Origin: Paracoccaceae bacterium | Lineage (GTDB): Bacteria > Pseudomonadota > Alphaproteobacteria > Rhodobacterales > Rhodobacteraceae | NCBI GenBank assembly: GCA_014323795.1 | Contig: JACONK010000007.1 | Location: 7,768 to 71,767, forward strand | Direction: 5' to 3' | DNA: 64,000 nucleotides | In this document: positions 8,850 to 18,053 of the stretch, in pieces | Layout of the letters: each line of letters opens with the position of its first letter | Position numbering within the stretch: the stretch's first letter is position 1 | Made by a program: the position numbers and the translations under genes | The notes under the pieces: generated by a model | What the model saw: only the letters and a program-made list of their open reading frames with translations | Told to the model about the DNA's origin: nothing | Databases searched by the model: none

Positions 8850-10930
8850 GCTCTGAACGCCCTGAGCGCATTGGCCACCACTGTGATTGAGCTGCCGGAC
8901 ATGGCCACTGCCGCCGCAAGGGGAGTGGCAAATCCGAGCAGGGCAACAGGCACCGCAATTGCGTTGTATCCGGCGGCGATGCCAAAGTTCTGTTTCATCC
9001 TTCGGCAGGCCGCACGACTGATCTTCAGGGCAGGGGCAATTTGTGACAGATCGCCTGACAGGATGATAACGTCTGCGGCATTTCTTGTGGCGTCGAGTGC
9101 CGTGCCGGGGGCGATAGAGACATCGGCGGTGGCCAATGCGGCGGTATCATTCAATCCGTCGCCGACCATCAGCACACACCTGCCCGCAGTGCGCAGCGTC
9201 TGCACCCGGGCAACTTTCCCCTGTGCATCGATGCCGGACCATACTGTATCAATGCCAAGTTCTGCCGCAACCGCATCGGCGTGCTGGTCGGTATCGCCAG
9301 TCATCATAATTGTGGCCAGCCCGAGGGCCTTTAGCCGCTGCACAGCGGAACCGGCGGATGGCAGCGGCGTTTCCTTCGCGTTCAGGGAATACACCGTATC
9401 ACCGATGCTGAACATGGTCGTCGGGTCCGTCGCCGTCCTGCGACCGATGCGTACCGGGATACCCCGCCACGCCCCGGTTACCTGATCACCCGCCAATTCC
9501 CGCACATCAGCCAAGTCTGCCGGATTTATGTCGGCCAGGGTTCCGGAAAGCTCCTGACAGATCGGATGGCCGGACGCATCGGCGAGCGCCTTCAGAACAG
9601 AGCGTTCATCAGGTGAAAGCCCTTCCGGCACCCCCGGCACACGCTTCGTCAAGGTGCCGGTCTTATCGAACACCACTGTATCGACCTGCGCGAGCCGTTC
9701 CAGAACGGTATCAGAGGTCAGCAGCAAACCTGACATGTAAAGCCGCGATGTGGCCGCAACCGCAACCGCAGGCACGGCCAGGCCAAGGGCACAGGGGCAG
9801 GTGATGACAAGCGTCGCAATTGCCACATTGATGGCCGTACGCAGCTCACCAGTAGCCAGAAACCACCCGGCAAAGGCTGCGATGGCCAGAATGTGAACCG
9901 CAGGCGTGTAGATTTCCGCGGCGCGGTCGGCAAGTGATCGGAAACGGCCCCTGGCCCCTTCCGACATGGCAACCAGCTGCGCGACACGGCGCAGGGTCGT
10001 ATCTTCCCCAACAGCGGTCACACGCACCGTGGCAGGGCCGGTCAGCATGATTTCCCCGGCCAGAAGAACATCCCCGACCACCCGTGCAACCGGGCCGCTT
10101 TCCCCTGTTATAAAGCTGCGGTCCACCATGCCGCGGCCGGACTCCAGCCGGGCATCAACCGGCACCCGCGCCCCGGCTGTCAGCCACAGGCTGTCACCCA
10201 CACGAATATCTGCAATGGGGCGACGGACAGGTTCCCTGCCTTCGATGCGCAGAACCCGGCTTGGTTCCAGCGCGGCCAGATCATCCGCAGCTGATCGGGC
10301 ACGGCGGCGCAGGCGCTGGTCCAGAACCCGCCCGATCAGCAGGAAAAACGTCAGGGCAAGGGCCGCATCGAACCAAGCGTGCTCTCCGCCCTGGATCACC
10401 TCGTAAAGAGACATGCCGCAGGCCAAAAGGATCGCAAGCGAGATCGGCACATCCATATTCAACCGCCCTGCGCGCAAGGCTGACCAGGCATGGCTGAAAA
10501 AGGGACGGGCAGAAAAAACCGTTGCAGGCAGGGCAATGGCTGCGCTGACCCAATGCATGAAATCGCGTGTGGTATCAGCGGCACCGGACCAGATCGCTAC
10601 CGACAGCAGCATGACATTCATCATCGCAAACCCGGCCACGCCAAGGTGCATCACATAATCTGCCCCCCCGGTCGCGCCGGGTTCCCGGGTTTCATGGGCC
10701 TCGATCCCCGCACGCCGAAGATCGGCAATCCACGGCCCCGGATCAGATCCCGGCTGTGCGGTGATGCTGGCGCGTTTCCGGCTAAGATTCACACGTGCGG
10801 CAATCACATCCGCACGGGCCTGTAGCGTATTTTCGACAGTTCTGATACAGCCTGCGCATCTGATACCCGGCAAAACAAGGTGATGGGTCGGCGCGTCCGT
10901 CAGGGGGGCGCGGTTCACGGTAGCTGTCAT
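8846..10930 (-). CDS. ccoI: Copper-translocating P1B-type ATPase CcoI/FixI
   Basis: About 694 residues. An N-terminal metal-binding domain has GIRCAGCIRTVEN (CxxC). The P-type core shows the membrane metal site TCPCALGLAVP, the phosphorylation motif DKTGTLTK and the hinge GDGLNDTAALA. Six to eight hydrophobic helices surround these. CcoI exports copper for assembly of the cbb3 binuclear centre. The ATG at 10930 overlaps the ccoH stop (ATGA), and the gene overlaps ccoS by 4 bp at its 3' end, so translation is coupled through the operon. Confidence 0.95.
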   Translation of the reverse strand: MTATVNRAPLTDAPTHHLVLPGIRCAGCIRTVENTLQARADVIAARVNLSRKRASITAQPGSDPGPWIADLRRAGIEAHETREPGATGGADYVMHLGVAGFAMMNVMLLSVAIWSGAADTTRDFMHWVSAAIALPATVFSARPFFSHAWSALRAGRLNMDVPISLAILLACGMSLYEVIQGGEHAWFDAALALTFFLLIGRVLDQRLRRRARSAADDLAALEPSRVLRIEGREPVRRPIADIRVGDSLWLTAGARVPVDARLESGRGMVDRSFITGESGPVARVVGDVLLAGEIMLTGPATVRVTAVGEDTTLRRVAQLVAMSEGARGRFRSLADRAAEIYTPAVHILAIAAFAGWFLATGELRTAINVAIATLVITCPCALGLAVPAVAVAATSRLYMSGLLLTSDTVLERLAQVDTVVFDKTGTLTKRVPGVPEGLSPDERSVLKALADASGHPICQELSGTLADINPADLADVRELAGDQVTGAWRGIPVRIGRRTATDPTTMFSIGDTVYSLNAKETPLPSAGSAVQRLKALGLATIMMTGDTDQHADAVAAELGIDTVWSGIDAQGKVARVQTLRTAGRCVLMVGDGLNDTAALATADVSIAPGTALDATRNAADVIILSGDLSQIAPALKISRAACRRMKQNFGIAAGYNAIAVPVALLGFATPLAAAVAMSGSSITVVANALRAFRA

Positions 10931-11385
10931 TGGCGCACCCACAGGACAATACGGCGCTGGAACAGGGTGCCATCTTCGGCAATTGCCTTAAGCCGCAAGT
11001 TCCAGTTCCCTGTGCCCAGATCCCCCACCTGTGCCACATGGGCACGACCATCAAGGCGAAAGACAAGATCCCGATCTTCGCGGATATGGGTTGCACGACC
11101 CAGGGTGGCCCGCGTAATGTCCGGGCGTACTGGTCCGTTCGCATCCTCCAGGGACAGGCGCAGCATTTTCCCTTCGATGACCGCCGAAACATCCCAGCCC
11201 AAGGCATCCTGTGCCTTGCGGTTCACGTCAAAAACCTGGCTGGCAATGTAAGAGTTTTCGACCTCCAGCCCGGGAAAGCTGCGCACGGCAGAATACGCCA
11301 GCGTCAGGTTAACGGCCACAATGACCGTAAAGCCGGATGCAAAAATCAGGGCCACGTGGCGACCCGTCAGCCTGCCATCTTTCAT
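10927..11385 (-). CDS. ccoH: cbb3 oxidase assembly protein CcoH/FixH
   Basis: 152 residues: an N-terminal membrane anchor (HVALIFASGFTVIVAVNLTLAY) followed by a periplasmic FixH domain with the typical ENSYIASQ and AQ...GWDV segments. CcoH interacts with CcoN and CcoI during oxidase assembly. It overlaps ccoG by 4 bp on one side and ccoI by 4 bp on the other. Confidence 0.93.
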   Translation of the reverse strand: MKDGRLTGRHVALIFASGFTVIVAVNLTLAYSAVRSFPGLEVENSYIASQVFDVNRKAQDALGWDVSAVIEGKMLRLSLEDANGPVRPDITRATLGRATHIREDRDLVFRLDGRAHVAQVGDLGTGNWNLRLKAIAEDGTLFQRRIVLWVRQ

Positions 11386-12965
11386 CGCACTCCTCTTCCG
11401 TTGAAGTGGCTGTCCTTATACACCTGCTCGCCAGAGATGACATCCTCCACCCGGAAACGAATGTCTGTCCGCGCCGTGACGGACGCGGTGGAATTCCGCG
11501 GGGCAATTACATGGACCCGTTGCAGGGCGGTCGCGTCCGGCGGAACAGGCATTTCGTTGCCATCCCGGCCTTCCAGGCGTGTCACAAATGCCGCGGGGCC
11601 AGAGACGTGAATGGTAAAGCGGCGCGCTTCCCCGTGTTTGTTGCGCAACCGCAGGTCGTAGGAATTGCGCAAGGAACCGTCCGAAAGAGTCACAAACTGC
11701 GGGTTGCGCACCGGGGCAACCGTGATGTCAATCACCGGACGGATGAGCAGCCCATAGACAAGGGCGAGGCCAAGAAACGACCAGAGAGAGGCGTAGATAA
11801 TCGTGCGGGGACGAAAGATATGCCGCCACGGGCTTTCCGCCTTTTTGCCGGCCCGTTCGCGGGCTTCGTCGCTGAGCGCGATATAATCGATCAGACCCCG
11901 GGGTTTACCTAATCTTTCCATCACATCGTCGCAGGCATCGATGCACAGCGCACAGGTGATGCAGGCCATTTGCTGTCCGTCGCGGATATCAATCCCCATC
12001 GGGCAAACGTTAACGCAAGCGTTGCAATCCACACAGTCGCCGGGCTCTGGTGCGGCAACGGCCGGGGCAGGCCGTTCTTTTGTTCGGCCGGGCATGGCCA
12101 CAAAGGGCGACCGGCCCCCCATCTGCGGCCCCCCGGCCCGCGCCGCCGCCGCCGCGGCCTGCGCTTCAGGCGTACGCCGCCTGCCCTTGCCCCGGGGTTC
12201 CCCCCGCCAGTCGCGATAGGCAACAGTCAGGGTGTCTTCGTCCATCATTGCGGCCTGAATGCGAGGCCAGGGGCACATGTAGATGCAGACCTGTTCCCGC
12301 AGGAAACCGCCCAGAATGAACGTTGTCAGCATCAGGATGGCAATGGTCGTATAGGCCACCGGGGCTGCCTGAAACAGCACGAGATCCCGCATCAGGGTCG
12401 GCGCATCAGCAAAGTAAAAGACCCAAGCCCCGCCAGTCACCAGGGAAATCACCAGCCAGACAACCCATTTACTGAAACGCAGGCAGCATTTTCGAAAATT
12501 CCAGGGCGCATTCCAAAGTCTGATCTGCGCGTTCCTGTCCCCTTCGATCCGGCGTTCTACCAGCAGGAAGAGGTCTGTCCAGACCGTCTGCGGGCAGGCA
12601 TACCCGCACCAGACCCGGCCAAAGGCAGAGGTAAAAAGGAAAAGCCCCAGCCCCGCCATAATCAGAAGCCCGGCCACAAAATAGAATTCATGGGGCCATA
12701 TTTCGATCCGGAAAAAGTAAAAACGGCGGTGGGCCATATCCACCAGAACAGCCTGATCCGGCAGGTTTGCCCCGCGATCCCACCTGATCCACGGTGTCAG
12801 GTAGTAAATGGCCAGGGTGCCTCCCATGAGCCACCACTTCAGTCGGCGAAATGTACCGGAAACACGGCGCGGGAAGATCGGTTCCCGTGCGGCATAGAGG
12901 CCTGTGCCCCCCGCGCCCTCCATCACCTGCGCCCGTCTGAACAGCCTGTCGTCATTCACCGCCAC
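11382..12965 (-). CDS. ccoG: cbb3 oxidase accessory protein CcoG/RdxA (polyferredoxin-like)
   Basis: About 527 residues. The N-terminus has LYAAREPIFPRRVSG, then transmembrane helices, CGYACPQTVW and CIYMCPWPRIQ, and two 4Fe-4S clusters (CVDCNACVNVCPMGID and CITCALCIDACD), ending in an Ig-like periplasmic domain. CcoG is implicated in copper reduction for cbb3 assembly. The length exceeds the usual 470-480 because of an Ala/Pro/Arg-rich insertion of about 50 residues between GEPRGK and GDCVDCN. The start is uncertain: GTG at 12965 or 12959 (overlapping the ccoP end), or ATG at 12923. Confidence 0.92.
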   Translation of the reverse strand: MAVNDDRLFRRAQVMEGAGGTGLYAAREPIFPRRVSGTFRRLKWWLMGGTLAIYYLTPWIRWDRGANLPDQAVLVDMAHRRFYFFRIEIWPHEFYFVAGLLIMAGLGLFLFTSAFGRVWCGYACPQTVWTDLFLLVERRIEGDRNAQIRLWNAPWNFRKCCLRFSKWVVWLVISLVTGGAWVFYFADAPTLMRDLVLFQAAPVAYTTIAILMLTTFILGGFLREQVCIYMCPWPRIQAAMMDEDTLTVAYRDWRGEPRGKGRRRTPEAQAAAAAARAGGPQMGGRSPFVAMPGRTKERPAPAVAAPEPGDCVDCNACVNVCPMGIDIRDGQQMACITCALCIDACDDVMERLGKPRGLIDYIALSDEARERAGKKAESPWRHIFRPRTIIYASLWSFLGLALVYGLLIRPVIDITVAPVRNPQFVTLSDGSLRNSYDLRLRNKHGEARRFTIHVSGPAAFVTRLEGRDGNEMPVPPDATALQRVHVIAPRNSTASVTARTDIRFRVEDVISGEQVYKDSHFNGRGVR

Positions 12966-13818
12966 CCAGTTGATGAACGTAAAGGGTTACAGCTTTGATT
13001 TCGTCTTCCGACAGGCGCCCCCCCCAGGGGGGCATGACTCCGAATCGGGCGTAACGGACCGTGTGCGTAAGGGCATCCCGATCCCCGCCATAAAGCCAGA
13101 TGGCATCGGTCAGGTCAGGGGCCCCTTGCTGCTGGTCGCCACGGCCGGCTGCGCCATGGCAGGAACTGCAATTATCCGCAAAAATATCCTGGCCAATGGC
13201 AGCCAGGGCGGCGTCGTTATCCTGCTGCGAAATCGAAAGCACATATTCAACCACTGCCGTGATATCGGTTTTTTCCAGAATGTCCTTGAAGGCCGGCATC
13301 TCTGACCAGCGGGCATCTTCATCCGTTTCATTCCTTATACCGTGGCGCACCGTATATTCAATGGCCTCCGGCGTACCGCCCCACAGCCATGCATCATCCA
13401 GCAGGTTTGGATATCCGGGTGCCCCGGCAGCCCCGGCACCATGACATTGGGAACAATTGGCGCGAAACACGGCGGCACCCCCGGCCACCCCAAAGTGATA
13501 GGCCGGATCATCGCGGGCCAGCGTGGCCAGATCCGCCGATGCAAGACGTCCGGCCAGCTCTGCGTTTCGGGCATCAACCGCTGCAATTTCTGCCGCGACC
13601 TCGCCGCGTGTGGAATACCCCAGCAGCCCGGGGGTGGCCCCTTGCAACAGGGGCCAGGCCGGATAGGCAAAGGTATAGCCAATGCCCCAGAAGATGGTCA
13701 GATAAAAGGTCCACAGCCACCAGCGCGGCAGGGGTGTGTTCAGCTCCCTGATACCGTCCCAGTCGTGGCCGGTCGTGTCAGTCCCCGTGACCGGATCGTG
13801 TTCAGCCGGATTGCTCAT
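12952..13818 (-). CDS. ccoP: cbb3 cytochrome c oxidase subunit III (diheme CcoP)
   Basis: 288 residues. An N-terminal helix (WWLWTFYLTIFWGIGYTFAY) is followed by two cytochrome c domains with CSQCH and CSSCH heme-binding motifs. CcoP passes electrons from cytochrome c to CcoO and CcoN. Its start overlaps the ccoQ stop (ATGA), and its end overlaps the start of ccoG. Confidence 0.97.
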   Translation of the reverse strand: MSNPAEHDPVTGTDTTGHDWDGIRELNTPLPRWWLWTFYLTIFWGIGYTFAYPAWPLLQGATPGLLGYSTRGEVAAEIAAVDARNAELAGRLASADLATLARDDPAYHFGVAGGAAVFRANCSQCHGAGAAGAPGYPNLLDDAWLWGGTPEAIEYTVRHGIRNETDEDARWSEMPAFKDILEKTDITAVVEYVLSISQQDNDAALAAIGQDIFADNCSSCHGAAGRGDQQQGAPDLTDAIWLYGGDRDALTHTVRYARFGVMPPWGGRLSEDEIKAVTLYVHQLGGGE

Positions 13819-14018
13819 CGCCGTGTATCCGTGTTTTCCGACTGGCAGGGGCCGTCTTCGGGGAAGCCGTCATCACGCAGCGGTATCCGGGAAATTTCTT
13901 CATGGGTTGCCCGCGCCCCAGGCCGAAAGGCCCAGGCAATCGTGCCGATATAAAAAAGTATCAGTGCCAGCAGTACCCAACTGTCGGCAAATTCACGCAG
14001 GAAAGTGTAGGTTTCCAT
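13815..14018 (-). CDS. ccoQ: cbb3 oxidase subunit CcoQ
   Basis: 67 residues with a single transmembrane helix (WVLLALILFYIGTIAWAF) and a charged C-terminal tail, the CcoQ pattern. CcoQ stabilises the assembled oxidase. It sits 14 bp after ccoO and overlaps ccoP by 4 bp. Confidence 0.9.
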   Translation of the reverse strand: METYTFLREFADSWVLLALILFYIGTIAWAFRPGARATHEEISRIPLRDDGFPEDGPCQSENTDTRR

Positions 14019-14032
14019 AGCCTTTCTCCCGC

Positions 14033-14767
14033 TTACCGGCTGTCATCCGGCGTGAATGTTGAAAAATCGATAAGTGTGCCAAGCACCTGCATATAGGCAA
14101 TCAGCGCATCCATTTCGGTAAGTTCTGCCCGGCCATCGAAATTCGACACGACAGCCCCGGGGTAACGCTCCAGCATTTGTTCCCAATCTCCGTCCGGCTC
14201 GGCCTGCACACGCACGTCAACGGCAGCTGCCTCGATCATTTCGTCGGTGTAGGGAACCCCCACAAACCGATGCGTTTCGAGCACGTCCGCAATCCGCTCG
14301 GCGTCGAGAGGTGTATCGAGCAGAAATCCATACTTTGGCATCACGCTTTCGGGCACCACGGCCTGCGGGTCGGTGAAGTGGTCCACATGCCAGGCATCGG
14401 AATAACGACCGCCGACCCGGGCGAGATCCGGCCCGGTGCGCTTTGACCCCCATTGAAACGGATGATCGTATTTCGATTCCGCCGCCAGGGAATAGTGGCC
14501 GTAGCGTTCCACCTCATCCCGCATGGGGCGGATCATCTGACTGTGACAGACATAACAGCCTTCGCGCACATAGATATCCCTGCCCGCGAGTTCCAGCGGT
14601 GAATAGGGACGGACACCTTCCACATCCTCAATAGTATTTTCCAGATAGAACAGCGGCGCAATCTCCACTATACCGCCAACAGACACGACAGCCAAGGATA
14701 AACCAAGCAGCACTGTCGGGCTTCTTTCCACAATGGCGTGGCGTTGCAGGAAAGTTTTTTGTGCCAT
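14033..14767 (-). CDS. ccoO: cbb3 cytochrome c oxidase subunit II (monoheme CcoO)
   Basis: 244 residues from the ATG at 14767. There is one N-terminal helix, then the heme c motif [13 protein letters not shown] near residue 72, and the axial ligand region around PKYGFL. It sits 4 bp after ccoN. An in-frame start ten codons upstream would overlap ccoN and is less likely. Confidence 0.96.
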   Translation of the reverse strand: MAQKTFLQRHAIVERSPTVLLGLSLAVVSVGGIVEIAPLFYLENTIEDVEGVRPYSPLELAGRDIYVREGCYVCHSQMIRPMRDEVERYGHYSLAAESKYDHPFQWGSKRTGPDLARVGGRYSDAWHVDHFTDPQAVVPESVMPKYGFLLDTPLDAERIADVLETHRFVGVPYTDEMIEAAAVDVRVQAEPDGDWEQMLERYPGAVVSNFDGRAELTEMDALIAYMQVLGTLIDFSTFTPDDSR

Positions 14768-14771
14768 TATC

Positions 14772-16376
14772 CTACACCCTGGCCGGGACGGCCGCATGGA
14801 TTCGGGCTCCCCCCCTGATCGTCATCCACATATTCCAGGCCATGATCAGCGCACCGGCCAGATACATGACTCCGCCAAGACCGCGCACGACGTACATCGG
14901 GAACTTGGCTGCCACCGTATCTGCGAAACTGTTGACCAGGAAGCCCTGCCCGTCAACCTCGCGCCACATCAATCCTTCCATGATCCCGGTGACCCACATA
15001 GACGCAGCGTAGAGAACGATGCCAATAGTCGCCAGCCAAAAGTGCCAGTTGATCGCAGCCATGGAGTGCATCTTCTTCCGGCCCCACAGTCTTGGCGTCA
15101 AAAAATAGAGCGCGGCAAAGGTGATCATGCCGTTCCAGCCCAGGGCACCGGAATGTACGTGGCCAATGGTCCAGTCGGTGTAGTGGCTCAAACTGTTGAC
15201 TGCCCGGATCGACATCATCGGCCCTTCGAAGGTTGACATGCCGTAGAAGGCAAGGCTGATAACCATCATGCGGATTATCGGGTCCGTGCGCAGCTTGTCC
15301 CAGGCACCCTGCAGGGTCATCAGCCCGTTGATCATGCCACCCCAGCTGGGCATCCACAAGATGATCGAAAAGACCATCCCCAAGGTAGACGCCCAGTCAG
15401 GCAGGGCCGTGTAATGCAGGTGGTGCGGCCCCGCCCAGATGTAGAGGAAAATCAGTGCCCAGAAGTGAATTATGGACAGTTTGTAACTGTAGACGGGCCG
15501 GTTCGCCTGCTTGGGTACGAAATAGTACATCATGCCCAGGAACCCGGCTGTCAGGAAAAAACCAACGGCGTTGTGGCCATACCACCATTGCACCATCGCG
15601 TCCTGGACACCTGCGAATACCTGCACGGATTTTGAGCCCATGAAAGATACCGGGATCGATATATTGTTGACGATGTGCAGCAGGGCGACCGTCAGGATGA
15701 ATGCCAGAAGAAACCAGTTGGCAACATAGATGTGCCGTTCTTTCCGCTTGATTATCGTACCCAGGAACACCAGCAGGAAGGCGACCCAGACAATCGTCAG
15801 CCACAGATCTGCGTACCATTCCGGTTCTGCATATTCCTTGGATTGAGTGGCCCCCAGCAGATAGCCGGTGGCCGCAAGCACGATGAAGAAGTTGTAGCCC
15901 CAAAACACAAACCAGGCGAGGTTACCGCCCCACAAACGCGCCCCGCAGGTGCGTTGCACGATGTAAAACGATGACATGATCAGCGCGTTGCCCCCGAAGG
16001 CAAAGATCACCGCACTGGTGTGCAGCGGCCGCAGACGCCCGAAGTTGGTGTAGGGCTGCCCCCAGTCGAAATTGAGTGCCGGAAAGGCCAGCTGGAAGGC
16101 GATGAACACGCCCGCCAGAAACCCGACAACCCCCCAGAAGGCTGTCGCAATAACACCCGCACGCACCACATCGTCCATGTAACCAGAGTACCCTGACTGG
16201 CCGGCAGGCACCGGTTCGTCACCCACCCGGCGCAGCTGCGCAATGAACACGGCAACGAGTGCCACCATGCACAGGAAGGCATGAAACCGGAATGCAAAGT
16301 CATGGCCCCAATCAGATAAAATAAAGGCTAAAAAGGCACACAGGCCCAGAGTCGTCAGTTTGATAGCGTCCCACAT
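14772..16376 (-). CDS. ccoN: cbb3 cytochrome c oxidase catalytic subunit I (CcoN)
   Basis: About 534 residues from the ATG at 16376 ([11 protein letters not shown]). It is a heme-copper oxidase subunit I with many transmembrane helices. Visible ligand regions are [31 protein letters not shown] and the paired histidines in [16 protein letters not shown] longer frame with an ATG at 16430 exists, but the FNR-type site at 16458-16471 would put the transcript start near 16423, inside that extension, so the shorter start is favoured. CcoN reduces O2 to water at high affinity and heads the ccoNOQP operon. Confidence 0.95.
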   Translation of the reverse strand: MWDAIKLTTLGLCAFLAFILSDWGHDFAFRFHAFLCMVALVAVFIAQLRRVGDEPVPAGQSGYSGYMDDVVRAGVIATAFWGVVGFLAGVFIAFQLAFPALNFDWGQPYTNFGRLRPLHTSAVIFAFGGNALIMSSFYIVQRTCGARLWGGNLAWFVFWGYNFFIVLAATGYLLGATQSKEYAEPEWYADLWLTIVWVAFLLVFLGTIIKRKERHIYVANWFLLAFILTVALLHIVNNISIPVSFMGSKSVQVFAGVQDAMVQWWYGHNAVGFFLTAGFLGMMYYFVPKQANRPVYSYKLSIIHFWALIFLYIWAGPHHLHYTALPDWASTLGMVFSIILWMPSWGGMINGLMTLQGAWDKLRTDPIIRMMVISLAFYGMSTFEGPMMSIRAVNSLSHYTDWTIGHVHSGALGWNGMITFAALYFLTPRLWGRKKMHSMAAINWHFWLATIGIVLYAASMWVTGIMEGLMWREVDGQGFLVNSFADTVAAKFPMYVVRGLGGVMYLAGALIMAWNMWMTIRGGARIHAAVPARV

Positions 16377-16457
16377 CCCGATCTTCCGCGTTATGAACCA
16401 TTTGGCTTGTTTTGCGGCACAATGAACCATGTATATGCGCTGCGCAACCGGTTTGCC

Positions 16458-16471
16458 CTGATCTGCATCAA
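16458..16471 (-). promoter_or_regulatory. FNR/FnrL-type binding site upstream of ccoN
   Basis: On the minus strand the 14 bp reads TTGAT-GCAG-ATCAG, one mismatch from the FNR consensus TTGAT-N4-ATCAA. It lies about 80 bp upstream of the preferred ccoN start, which suits activation from a site centred near -41.5. Oxygen-responsive control by FnrL is the usual mode for cco operons in Rhodobacterales. Confidence 0.75.
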
Positions 16472-16588
16472 ATTTTCAGATTTCTGTGCCGAAAAGCCAC
16501 CGGAAAGCCGGTTTTCGACCCATGTCGGAAATTTATTGAATGAAAACAGCATTCTGATATGGTGAAGTTGCCGAAGATATTTACCTTG

Positions 16589-16618
16589 TTGACACTCTTT
16601 GGTCCGTCTGATTCTAAA
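16589..16618 (+). promoter_or_regulatory. Candidate sigma-70 promoter for the restriction-modification operon
   Basis: A perfect TTGACA at 16589-16594 is followed after 18 bp by TCTAAA (4 of 6 matches to TATAAT). The start point would be near 16625, about 80 bp before the methyltransferase start. Confidence 0.4.
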
Positions 16619-16703
16619 GCCATACGGGCAGAAGGTATGGATATGAACAAGGCCATGATCCCGCCTTTGGTCAACGATCCGGATGCCCGGAAAGGGGGCA
16701 ATC

Positions 16704-17255
16704 GTGTTTCCGCCTTTACCCGATGCGCGGTTCGGTGTGATCTACGCTGACCCGCCGTGGGATTATAAGGGCCAGCGTCAGCACAACGGTCCAGGCGGTA
16801 TTGATACCGGCGGGGCAAACGCGCATTACGCCACCGTAACCCTTACCGCGCTGGAAAGCCTTGATGTTCAGGGGATCGCGGCCGATAACGCGCTGCTGTT
16901 TTTGTGGTCCAGCAGCCCGCACCTTGATCAGGCTATCCGGCTTGGGAAAGCGTGGGGGTTTGCATGGGCCACCGTCGCGTTCGTTTGGAACAAGATGAAA
17001 ACAAACCCCGGATTCTATACGCTTTCCCAATGTGAACTGTGTCTGGTATTCAAGCGGGGCAAGATTCCGCAGCCGCGCGGGGCACGAAACATCCGCCAGT
17101 ATATTGAGGTTGCGCGCGGGCAGCATTCCGCAAAACCGGATGAGGTGCGCAAGCGCATTGAGCAGATGTTTCCCAAACAGTCAAGGATTGAACTGTTCGC
17201 CAGGGACAAGGCACCCGGGTGGTGCGCATGGGGGCTGGAGGCAAATGGCATGTGA
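16704..17255 (+). CDS. MT-A70 family DNA N6-adenine methyltransferase of a MunI-like RM system
   Basis: About 183 residues. The catalytic motif DPPW (residues 16-19, in VIYADPPWDY) identifies an MT-A70-type N6-adenine methyltransferase, the group that also contains M.MunI. A later LFLWSSSPHLDQAI block is also typical. I prefer the GTG at 16704 because a strong GGAAAGGGGG sits 5 nt upstream of it; an in-frame ATG at 16683 would place that sequence inside the gene. The gene overlaps the following endonuclease by 11 bp. It should protect host DNA at the sites cut by the partner enzyme; by homology the site would be CAATTG, which is an inference. Confidence 0.85.
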   Translation: MFPPLPDARFGVIYADPPWDYKGQRQHNGPGGIDTGGANAHYATVTLTALESLDVQGIAADNALLFLWSSSPHLDQAIRLGKAWGFAWATVAFVWNKMKTNPGFYTLSQCELCLVFKRGKIPQPRGARNIRQYIEVARGQHSAKPDEVRKRIEQMFPKQSRIELFARDKAPGWCAWGLEANGM

Positions 17256-17838
17256 GCATCTGGAACAGCGCGGTGAATGGCAGGGAGAGGCGAATGTCCG
17301 AGGGCAAAGTGTCGAGGATATGTTTAACGGCATAATGGAAAAGTACCTGAAACAGTCAGGCTTTAAACTTGTTCCCAAGCCGGAAGACCTGAAATCTGTC
17401 TACGGTGTTCGGACCATGTTGATATCGAACAGGGCCCGCGGCAAGCCGGAAGACCTGAAATCTGTCTACGGTGTTCGGACAACGGGACGCGCACATGGGA
17501 TCGAACCCGATTTCATGATTCGAAACCCTTCCAACGGGCGTACGGTTTTTATCGAGATCAAAAGGCAAAAGGATGAGGGCAATGCCCATGAACGGGCGTG
17601 CAAATACATGATGCCCGGCATTGTGAAAGCGATGCAGGAGGTTGGGAATCAGCCATCCAACATCCTGCCCATGTGGTGGATATTCACAAACGGGATCGCC
17701 AAAGACCCGAACTACAGGCAGGCGATCACCTTTTGGTTCCGCGGGATTGCAGGCAACATGCTGTTATGGGAGGATGTGCGCGACCATAACCCCGTGACCG
17801 ACCACTTCGAAAAACATATCCGGGACATGCTGGTTTGA
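17245..17838 (+). CDS. MunI-like type II restriction endonuclease with an internal duplication
   Basis: 197 residues. The C-terminal 115 residues align well with MunI: GIEPDF, FIEIKRQ, GNAHERACKYMMPG, then a block with ILP.W..F and ITFW. The PD-(D/E)xK residues D89, E104 and K106 keep exactly the spacing of MunI D83, E98 and K100. MunI is a dimeric enzyme that cuts CAATTG. The start at 17245 has GGAGG just upstream and lies inside the methyltransferase end, so the pair is co-translated. Residues 45-57 (KPEDLKSVYGVRT) are repeated at 67-79 because of a 39 bp direct repeat, which may insert or displace material near the N-terminal arm. Activity is therefore uncertain. Confidence 0.85.
   Translation: MACEHLEQRGEWQGEANVRGQSVEDMFNGIMEKYLKQSGFKLVPKPEDLKSVYGVRTMLISNRARGKPEDLKSVYGVRTTGRAHGIEPDFMIRNPSNGRTVFIEIKRQKDEGNAHERACKYMMPGIVKAMQEVGNQPSNILPMWWIFTNGIAKDPNYRQAITFWFRGIAGNMLLWEDVRDHNPVTDHFEKHIRDMLV
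17376..17480 (+). repeat. 39 bp direct repeat inside the endonuclease gene (66 bp period)
   Basis: Two identical 39 bp copies (17376-17414 and 17442-17480) start 66 bp apart with a 27 bp spacer. Because 66 is a multiple of three the frame is kept and 22 codons are added. Confidence 0.95.
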
Positions 17839-18053
17839 CCGCGAATCGGTAAATGAGAAAACCAGGGGACGGAAACGCCCGCCACACACACCCGCAAGGG
17901 TATGGAGATCATAACCCACCAGCCAGGAAGAGCGGAACCGGCCCTTGCACACCATGCATGCCTGACCTCCTGGTGCAATCCGTAACGAAAAGCAGAGGGA
18001 ACCGGCCCTGATTTATGCGGCGGCCCGGTGGCCTGCACCGGGCGGCGGCGCGA
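17839..18053. other. Intergenic region after the RM genes
   Basis: About 215 bp between convergent genes. No gene, clear terminator or RNA was seen. Confidence 0.5.

Noticed and set aside
11970-12998. 342-codon plus-strand frame opposite ccoG
   Set aside because: Antisense shadow of ccoG.
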